Assembly (NCBI GenBank): GCA_030263555.1
Contig: SZPE01000041.1
Location: 1-38,562 of the forward strand
DNA from: CFX2 sp014338005
Lineage (GTDB): Bacteria; Chloroflexota; Anaerolineae; Aggregatilineales; Phototrophicaceae
Length of the DNA: 38,562 nucleotides
Direction: 5' to 3'
This document shows, in pieces, positions 32,501 to 38,562 of the stretch; position 1 is the stretch's first letter; every line of letters starts with the position of its first letter. The notes beneath the pieces are model-generated. The model worked only from the letters and a program-made list of their open reading frames with translations. It searched no databases and was not told the DNA's origin. The position numbers and the translations under genes were made by a program.

Positions 32501-32577
32501 AACAATCCTCCTCAATTCCTTCATTTTCGCGCATCATTTACGCGCTTCACACTTTGAAACCTGTACATTACCTGAAC

Positions 32578-32590
32578 ATGAACTGTTCAT
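32578..32590. promoter_or_regulatory. 13-bp dyad upstream of the DUF4397 gene
   Basis: ATGAAC and GTTCAT flank one central base. The site lies in the 232-nt region between the DUF4397 gene and the divergent thioesterase gene and could affect either. TGTAC and GTACA flank it, but they are not centred on it. No promoter boxes can be assigned with confidence in this region. Confidence 0.3.
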
Positions 32591-32732
32591 TAGTGGTACA
32601 TAAATTCATGCCGGCGACGGATTGGTGAAAATACGCGGCAGGATGGATGGCTAATTTTAGGTTTGAGCAAGTTAGTGGGTTAAAGATGAACAGCGAGGCG
32701 CTATTTATTTTGTAATCTAATGATCGGTTGAG

Positions 32733-33509
32733 ATGGTAGAACGCATGACGACGAATGTCAAAACCGAAGAGTGGGTCGTTCGTTTTCAACACATCCCGCA
32801 GCCCCGACTGCGGTTATTCTGCTTTGCGAACGCCGGCGGCGGCCCCGCGCAGTTTCGGGCGTGGCGTCAACTGCTGCCGGAGGGGGTGGAAATCTGCCCG
32901 GTTCAGCTGCCGGGGCAGGGTAGCCGTTTTCGTGAAAAGCCTTATACGCAGCTTTTACCCCTCACGGAGCGGCTGGCCGAAGTTTTAACGCCTTATCTGG
33001 ATGTGCCGTTTGCCTTCTGGGGTTACAGTATGGGCGCTCTGGTCAGTTTTGAGCTGAGCCGCGCACTGCGCCTGGGCGGTTATCCCGGCCCTCGGCAGAT
33101 GTTCATCGCCGCGCGGCGCGCGCCCCATGTTCCGCCGTCGGATTCGCCCATTCATGAGCTGCCGGAACCGGCTTTTATCCGCGAGATGCAGCGCCGCTAC
33201 AACGGCATTCCGGCTGCCATCCTTGAGGAAGCGGAAATGCTGGCATTATTCCTGCCCATGCTGCGTGCCAACTTCGAGATGATCGAAACCTATACCTATC
33301 TGGACGGCGATCCGCTCGACTGTCCGATTTCGGCTTTTGGCGGCCTGCAAGACCCAACGGTCAACACCGCCGAGATCGCAGCCTGGGGGGAACTCACCAG
33401 CGGCGTTTTTCGTTATTTCATGTTTCCCGGCGATCATTTCTTTTTGCAGAATCACCAGCCGGCAGTCTTGCAGGTGGTCTCCAGAGACCTGACGCCATTT
33501 CTGGCATAA
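32733..33509 (+). CDS. Type II thioesterase (GrsT/TesA-like)
   Basis: A 258-aa cytoplasmic alpha/beta hydrolase. The typical type II thioesterase start LFCFANAGGGPAQFRAW is followed by the nucleophile elbow GYSMG (Ser99), Asp207 in GLQDP and His235 in PGDHFFL. These enzymes clear wrongly loaded acyl groups from polyketide or peptide synthetase carrier domains. It is the first gene of an apparent operon with a phosphopantetheinyl transferase and a type I PKS, spaced by 27 nt each, which fits that job. The start is either the ATG at 32733 or the ATG at 32745; neither has a strong ribosome site. Confidence 0.92.
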   Translation: MVERMTTNVKTEEWVVRFQHIPQPRLRLFCFANAGGGPAQFRAWRQLLPEGVEICPVQLPGQGSRFREKPYTQLLPLTERLAEVLTPYLDVPFAFWGYSMGALVSFELSRALRLGGYPGPRQMFIAARRAPHVPPSDSPIHELPEPAFIREMQRRYNGIPAAILEEAEMLALFLPMLRANFEMIETYTYLDGDPLDCPISAFGGLQDPTVNTAEIAAWGELTSGVFRYFMFPGDHFFLQNHQPAVLQVVSRDLTPFLA

Positions 33510-33536
33510 TCCATATCTAAACGGAGATTGGTCGGC

Positions 33537-34289
33537 GTGACTGAACACGGTTACAGGTGGAGTCTTGAACCGGCTGCCCTGGCATTGGCACATGACAGGG
33601 TGGATGCCTGGTCTGTGCGCCTTGATGTTGGCGCGGAGCAAGCAGCATATCTGGCAAAACTGCTTTCGCCGGATGAGCAGGCGCGCGCCGCACGGTTTCG
33701 CTTTAATGAACATCGCCGGCGTTTTATTGTCGCGCGCGGGGTTTTACGGGCGCTTCTGGGACAGTACCTGAACCGGCCACCGGAACGCATCCGCTTTACT
33801 TACAGCCCTGCCGGTAAACCTGCGCTGGAGATTGATGAGAGCGTGCGCTTTAACGTGTCTCACTCGCATGAGATGGCGGTTTATGCGGTTACATACAAGC
33901 GGGAAGTCGGTATTGATCTGGAGTTCATGCGCCCGCTGGATGATATGGAACGGCTGGCCGCGGGCTGTTTTTCGGCGCGGGAAAATGCCGTCTGGCGGCG
34001 TCTGCCAGAAGTGCACAGACAGGAAGGTTTTTTTAACTGCTGGACGCGCAAAGAAGCCTATATCAAGGCGTTAGGTCAAGGGCTGTCGTACCCGCTCGAT
34101 CAATTTGATGTATCATTAAAACCAGGCGAGCCTGCGCGGCTGTTAAGCGTCACCGGCAAACCACAAGAGGCCACACGCTGGACTTTCCAGGCTTTTAATC
34201 CGGGTAAAAACTATGTCGCCGCTCTGGCCGTTGAGGGGCAAGGATGGCGTTTTGAGTGCTGGCAGTGGAGCCATGCTTCCGTAAATTGA
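33537..34289 (+). CDS. 4'-Phosphopantetheinyl transferase, Sfp type
   Basis: A 250-aa cytoplasmic enzyme that moves the phosphopantetheine arm of CoA to acyl- or peptidyl-carrier proteins. The two signature motifs are present: VGIDLE at 124-129 (Mg-binding Asp) and WTRKEAYIKALGQGL from 169 (Glu and Lys). The preceding FNVSHS is the conserved CoA-contact strand. The length of about 250 aa puts it in the Sfp group used for secondary metabolism rather than the short AcpS group. The GTG at 33537 with GGAG 10 nt upstream is preferred over the TTG at 33528, which touches that site. It lies 27 nt before the PKS gene, its likely substrate. Confidence 0.94.
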   Translation: MTEHGYRWSLEPAALALAHDRVDAWSVRLDVGAEQAAYLAKLLSPDEQARAARFRFNEHRRRFIVARGVLRALLGQYLNRPPERIRFTYSPAGKPALEIDESVRFNVSHSHEMAVYAVTYKREVGIDLEFMRPLDDMERLAAGCFSARENAVWRRLPEVHRQEGFFNCWTRKEAYIKALGQGLSYPLDQFDVSLKPGEPARLLSVTGKPQEATRWTFQAFNPGKNYVAALAVEGQGWRFECWQWSHASVN

Positions 34290-34316
34290 GAGCGGGCTTA
34301 AGGGGAGAGAAGGGCG

Positions 34317-37300
34317 ATGCGAGAACCGATTGCAATTATTGGAATTGGCTGCCGGTTCCCCGGCGGCGCGAACTCGCCGGAAGCATTATGGGAACTGCTG
34401 CGCGCCGGACGGGATGCTATCACCGAAGTCCCGGCAGACCGCTATGATCTTCAGACGTTTTATGATCCGCGCCCGGCCACGCCCGGCAAAGTGATGTCGA
34501 AGTGGGGCGGTTTTCTGGATGAGATTGATCGCTTCGACCCGCTCTTTTTTGGCATTTCCCCGCGCGAAGCGGAGCGGATGGATCCGCAGCAGCGCCTTTT
34601 GCTGGAGGTTGCCTGGGAAGCCCTGGAGGACGCGGGGCAGGTTCCCAATACGCCAGCTATTGAGCAAACGGGCGTTTTTGTCGGTATGTGGCTGAACGAT
34701 TTTGAAGCCCGGCTTTTCCGTGACCCGGCAAAAGTGGATTTTTATATGACCACCGGAAGCGGGCGTTATTCGGCGTCGGGACGGCTGTCGTATGTGTTTG
34801 GTTTTCAGGGGCCGAGCATTACGGTTGATACAGCTTGTTCGTCGTCGCTGGTGGCGGTGCATCTGGCGGTGCAAAGCCTGCGCGCCGGGGAATGCGATCT
34901 GGCGCTGGCGGGTGGAGCAAATGTTATTTTACAGCCGCATATCACGATTGCTTACTCGCAGTCCCGGATGATGGCCCCGGATGGCCGCTGCAAATTCGGA
35001 GACGCGCGCGCAGATGGTTATGTTCGCAGCGAAGGCGCGGGATTGGTCGTCCTCAAACGGCTGGCAGACGCGCTGGCCGATGGTGATCCGATTTATGCCA
35101 TTATTCGCGGCAGCGCCACCAACAATGATGGCCGCAGTAGCGGCTTTTTAACCACACCCGGCGGCGCGGGGCAGGAAGAAATGCTGCGGAAAGCCTATAA
35201 AGATGCGGGCGTGCCGCCCGGAGAAGTGCAGTATATCGAGGCGCATGGCACCGGAACGGCAGCCGGCGACCCGGTTGAGATCGGCGCAATCGGCGCGGTT
35301 GTGGCAGAAGGACGCCGCCCTGAGCAGTTTTGTACGGTTGGGTCGGTCAAGACAAACCTGGGTCATACAGAGGGCGCGGCGGGCGTGGCCGGGTTAATCA
35401 AGGTGGCGCTGGCGCTCAAACACCGCACGATCCCGGCCAGCCTGAATTTTCAAGCGCCAAATCCCAGTATACCCTGGGAAACGCTGCCGGTGCGTATCCA
35501 GACCGAACAAACGCCCTGGCCTGCCGAACCAGGACAGGCCGTTGGTGGCGTAAGCGCCTTTGGAATCGCGGGGACAAATGCCCACGTGGTTTTGCAGGAA
35601 GCGCCCGCGCGTGATTACCCAGCAGTACCGCGCGCCGATGTTTATGTGCTGCCGCTTTCGGCGCGGACGCCGGAGGCGCTGGTTGACCTAGCGCGCGCAT
35701 ATGAAGTGACTGCCGGGCAGTCCGATTTGCATGATTTATGTTATTCGGCCAGCGTCCGACGGGCGCACCATCCATACCGTATGGCGGCGGTGGCGCATTC
35801 ACCGGAAGAACTGGTCGAGCAGCTTGAAGCTTTTGGCAAAGGCGAAACCCGGCGCGGGCTGGTAGCTGGCACGCAAGATCAGGCGGCTGAACGGCGCGTG
35901 GTGTTCATCTTCCCCGGCCAGGGCGGGCAGTGGTTGGGTATGGGACGCCAGCTTTTTGAGCAGGAGCCGGTCTTCCGCGAGGCGTTAGAACGCTGCGCGG
36001 CGGCTGTGCGGCCTTATGTGGAATGGGATTTGCTGGCCGAACTGCTGCGCGCCGACGAAAATACTTCCCGCATGGATGAAATAGATGTCGTCCAGCCGGC
36101 ATTGTTCGCCATCCAGGTGGCGCTGGCCGAGCTGTGGCGTTCGTGGGGAATCGCGCCGGATGCGGTGATCGGTCACAGCATGGGCGAGGTGGCCGCCGCG
36201 TATGTCTCCGGCGCGTTGAGCCTGGACGATGCTGCGCGCATCATCTGCCGCCGCAGCCTGTTAATGAAGCGCGTCAGCGGCATGGGCGCGATGGCGATGG
36301 TCGAACTGCCGCTGGAAGAAGCCGAGGCGGCACTGGGCGAATACGCCGATCGGGTGGGAGTGGCCGTCACCAACAGTCCGCGCTCCTGCGTGCTGTCCGG
36401 CGACCCGGCGGCGCTGGCCGAAGTTGTGGCCGCGCTGCAAAGCCGCGACGTGTTCTGCCGCCCGGTGAAGGTGGATGTGGCCGCTCACAGCCCGCACATG
36501 GACGCGCTGCGCCCGGAACTGGTGCGCGATCTGGCTGGGCTTCAGCCGGTGAATGTGGCTGTCCCGGTGTACTCGACCGTGACCGGCGAACTGCGCGACG
36601 GCGCGGCGCTCGACGCGGATTACTGGGGCGCGAATCTACGCCAGCCGGTGCTGTTTGCGAAGGCTGTCCGGCACGCGCTGGAGGATGGATACAACACGTT
36701 CATTGAGATCAGCCCGCACCCGGTTTTGCTGCCGGCGATTGAACGCGGCCTGCGGGATTATGGCCTGGATGATGAAACGGCGGCGGGCATCGCAACGCTG
36801 GTGTCCACCAAACGCGATGAGGACGAGCGGCTGGTGATGCTGGAATCACTGGCGGCGCTGTATACACGCGGCGGCGCAGTAGATTGGCGCTGCCTGTATC
36901 CGGCGGGTGGCCGAGCTGTCCGGCTGCCAACTTACCCCTGGAAACGCGACCGTTACTGGTTTGAAGCGCAGCCTGCCCGGCAGACCGTGCGCCGCGCCGA
37001 CGGCCATCCACTGCTCGGCCCGCGCTGGGGTTCGGCGGTTCATGCCGGCACGTATTTCTGGGATGCCGAACTCGATGCAGCGGCGCTGCCGTACCTGGCC
37101 GATCACCGGGTTGGGGAAAATATCGTTCTGCCGGCGGCGGCTTTTGGCGAAATGGCGCTGGCGGCGCTGGCCGAAGTGTCCGGCGCGGGGCAGCTTGAAG
37201 CATTAAGCATCCAGCAGGCGCTTATTCTCTCGGAAGATAAAGCGCGGGTGGTTCAGGTGGTGCTGACGGCGGAGTCGTCCGAAACGTTCACGTTCCGCTG

Positions 37301-38562
37301 CCTCAGCCGCCCGGCGGGCGAGGCAAATTCCGAATGGACGCTGCACGCCGCTGGTGTTGTGCGGGCGGGGACGCCGGCGCAGCCGGAAGCATTTTCGCCG
37401 GAAGCTATCGAAACGCGCTGTGTCGAGTCCGTGACCGGCGCGGAATATTATCGGCTGATGGCGGCGCGCGGCTTAAACTACGGCGCAAATTTCCAGACGG
37501 TGGGGCAGTTCTGGCGCGACGAAAAATATCAGGAAGGCTTCGCGCGGTTTCAAGTGGCGGAAGTGGTTCGCACCCAGGGTCAGGCTTATCGGATACATCC
37601 GGCGCTGCTGGACGGCTGCTTGCAGCTTCTGGTGGCGCTGCTGCCGCCGGGAGATGATACTTATCTGCCGGTCAGCGCAGAGCGGGTCTGCCTTTATGCC
37701 GAACCGGATGTCCAGGCCGATTTATGGGGATACGCTTATCGTTCGTCGGAGGCGGGCGATTATGCCGGTGGTGATGTGTTCCTTCTGGATGCTAATGGCG
37801 GCGTGATCGCGGGCGTTTATGGCCTGCGTTTGCAGCGCATCGAACGCGCAGCCAAAGGCGATTCGCTCGACCGGCTGCTGTACCATATCGAGTGGCCGGA
37901 GAAACCGCTGCTGGGCGGCGTGCTGCCGCAGCCTGACGTGCCGGGAAGCTGGCTGGTGCTGTCCGGCGGGGGCATGGGTGCGGAACTGGCCGCGCGCCTG
38001 GAAGCAAAGGGTGAACGCTGCATCGTGGTTTCGGTCGGAGACAGCTATCGCCAGATTAAAACCGGGCATTATATGATTGATCCCACCGATGCCGAGGGTT
38101 TTGGGCGGCTTTTGCAAGAGGCGTTCGAGGCAGGGAAACCCGCCTGCCGGGGTGTTATCCACCTGTGGGGACTGGAAAGCGGAGACGCGCTGGCAGAGGC
38201 CGAAACACGCGGAAGCATCGGCGCGCTGCATCTGGTTCGGGCGCTGGTCGAAGCCGGGTGGGAGACGCCGCCGCGATTGTGGCTCATTACACGCGGGTCG
38301 CAGGCGGTGGACGGCGCGGTGGAAAATGTTGGGCAGGCTGCCCTGTGGGGTCTGGGCGCGGTGATCGCCAATGAACATGCCGAACTGCGCGCTGCCCGCG
38401 TAGATTTAAGCCCCGAAGGGCTGCCAGAGGACGTGGACGCGCTGTTCCGTGAACTGTGGCTGAATGACGGCGAAGATCAGATCGCGCTGCGGGGCAGCAA
38501 ACGTTACGTCGCGCGGCTGGCGTTGGGTTTGCCCGCGCGCGAGGGCAAGCGCGTCGAGACAC
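34317..38562 (+). CDS. Type I polyketide synthase, KS-AT-DH-(structural KR)... (C-terminus beyond right edge)
   Basis: Partial gene: 1415 codons are visible and the frame is open at the right edge. The ATG at 34317 follows AAGGGGAGAGAAGG. Domains in order: ketosynthase (about 1-430) with Cys174 in DTACSSS, His310 in EAHGTGT and His350 in NLGHTEG; acyltransferase (about 530-840) from FPGQGGQWLGMG, with Ser621 in GHSMGE; dehydratase (about 895-1170) with His930 in HRVGENIVLP and Asp1099 in HPALLDGCLQ; and from about 1187 the start of a KR-type Rossmann fold (GSWLVLSGGGMGAELAARLE), probably the structural KR. The AT motif VDVAAHSPHM fits neither the malonyl (HAFH) nor the methylmalonyl (YASH) form clearly. 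There is no loading module or docking helix before the KS. The KS-AT-DH-KR(structural) order suggests a reducing module, with ER, KR and ACP further right. Confidence 0.94.
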   Translation, partial: MREPIAIIGIGCRFPGGANSPEALWELLRAGRDAITEVPADRYDLQTFYDPRPATPGKVMSKWGGFLDEIDRFDPLFFGISPREAERMDPQQRLLLEVAWEALEDAGQVPNTPAIEQTGVFVGMWLNDFEARLFRDPAKVDFYMTTGSGRYSASGRLSYVFGFQGPSITVDTACSSSLVAVHLAVQSLRAGECDLALAGGANVILQPHITIAYSQSRMMAPDGRCKFGDARADGYVRSEGAGLVVLKRLADALADGDPIYAIIRGSATNNDGRSSGFLTTPGGAGQEEMLRKAYKDAGVPPGEVQYIEAHGTGTAAGDPVEIGAIGAVVAEGRRPEQFCTVGSVKTNLGHTEGAAGVAGLIKVALALKHRTIPASLNFQAPNPSIPWETLPVRIQTEQTPWPAEPGQAVGGVSAFGIAGTNAHVVLQEAPARDYPAVPRADVYVLPLSARTPEALVDLARAYEVTAGQSDLHDLCYSASVRRAHHPYRMAAVAHSPEELVEQLEAFGKGETRRGLVAGTQDQAAERRVVFIFPGQGGQWLGMGRQLFEQEPVFREALERCAAAVRPYVEWDLLAELLRADENTSRMDEIDVVQPALFAIQVALAELWRSWGIAPDAVIGHSMGEVAAAYVSGALSLDDAARIICRRSLLMKRVSGMGAMAMVELPLEEAEAALGEYADRVGVAVTNSPRSCVLSGDPAALAEVVAALQSRDVFCRPVKVDVAAHSPHMDALRPELVRDLAGLQPVNVAVPVYSTVTGELRDGAALDADYWGANLRQPVLFAKAVRHALEDGYNTFIEISPHPVLLPAIERGLRDYGLDDETAAGIATLVSTKRDEDERLVMLESLAALYTRGGAVDWRCLYPAGGRAVRLPTYPWKRDRYWFEAQPARQTVRRADGHPLLGPRWGSAVHAGTYFWDAELDAAALPYLADHRVGENIVLPAAAFGEMALAALAEVSGAGQLEALSIQQALILSEDKARVVQVVLTAESSETFTFRCLSRPAGEANSEWTLHAAGVVRAGTPAQPEAFSPEAIETRCVESVTGAEYYRLMAARGLNYGANFQTVGQFWRDEKYQEGFARFQVAEVVRTQGQAYRIHPALLDGCLQLLVALLPPGDDTYLPVSAERVCLYAEPDVQADLWGYAYRSSEAGDYAGGDVFLLDANGGVIAGVYGLRLQRIERAAKGDSLDRLLYHIEWPEKPLLGGVLPQPDVPGSWLVLSGGGMGAELAARLEAKGERCIVVSVGDSYRQIKTGHYMIDPTDAEGFGRLLQEAFEAGKPACRGVIHLWGLESGDALAEAETRGSIGALHLVRALVEAGWETPPRLWLITRGSQAVDGAVENVGQAALWGLGAVIANEHAELRAARVDLSPEGLPEDVDALFRELWLNDGEDQIALRGSKRYVARLALGLPAREGKRVET

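Noticed and set aside
32562..32600. TGTAC/GTACA outer arms as part of a larger operator
   Set aside because: Their centre is 3 bases off the inner ATGAAC/GTTCAT dyad, so they do not form one symmetric element.

Overview
The window looks like a chromosomal segment of a moderately GC-rich bacterium, most likely a member of the Chloroflexota (Anaerolineae-like). This placement is an inference. It rests on the mix of a secreted beta-helix/choice-of-anchor-D protein, a DUF4397 protein, a cupin-type phosphoglucose isomerase, sugar ABC operons without their own ATPase, and a modular PKS. No rRNA, CRISPR array, integrase or phage gene is visible.

Layout. (1) 1-2121, minus: start of a very large secreted repeat protein that runs off the left edge. 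(2) 2298-5215, minus: a sugar-isomerase-like gene, a DUF1349 gene and an archaeal-type phosphoglucose isomerase. (3) 5498-5570, plus: tRNA-Glu(CTC) with a clear promoter and terminator, followed by a decayed IS3-family remnant. (4) 6005-11476, minus: a polyamine uptake and gamma-aminobutyraldehyde oxidation operon, ydcS-patD-ydcT-ydcU-ydcV, with the same parts as the E. coli ydcSTUV-patD operon in a different order. (5) 11905-17745, plus: a complete Mrp-type Na+/H+ antiporter operon in which subunits A and B are fused. (6) 17968-26030: an alpha-glucoside phosphorolysis operon (GH65 phosphorylase, binding protein, two permeases, YesL-like protein, beta-phosphoglucomutase) with a convergent LacI-family regulator; a perfect 12-bp LacI-type operator sits at the predicted transcription start of the operon. 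(7) 26143-31752: thymidylate-kinase-like gene, polysaccharide flippase, an asparagine-synthetase-like protein whose catalytic Cys2 is Ser, and a family 4 glycosyltransferase. (8) 31835-32500, minus: secreted DUF4397 protein. (9) 32733 to the right edge: a secondary-metabolite operon with type II thioesterase, Sfp-type phosphopantetheinyl transferase and a type I PKS (KS-AT-DH-structural KR visible) that continues beyond the window.

How the parts work together. The GH65 operon should import a disaccharide, split it with phosphate into glucose and beta-glucose-1-phosphate, and convert the latter to glucose-6-phosphate; the cupin PGI encoded earlier would carry that to fructose-6-phosphate. The ydc/pat operon should import putrescine-like amines and oxidise the aminobutyraldehyde; the aminotransferase is not in the window. 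The phosphopantetheinyl transferase would prime the PKS carrier protein and the thioesterase would clear misprimed chains.

Non-coding signals of note: GC-rich palindromes with the core GGGGCGC...GCGCCCC directly after both solute-binding-protein genes and after the isomerase gene; a 70-bp inverted repeat upstream of the isomerase gene; a 33-bp dyad between the divergent asparagine-synthetase-like and glycosyltransferase genes; and a strong two-way terminator between the glycosyltransferase and DUF4397 genes.
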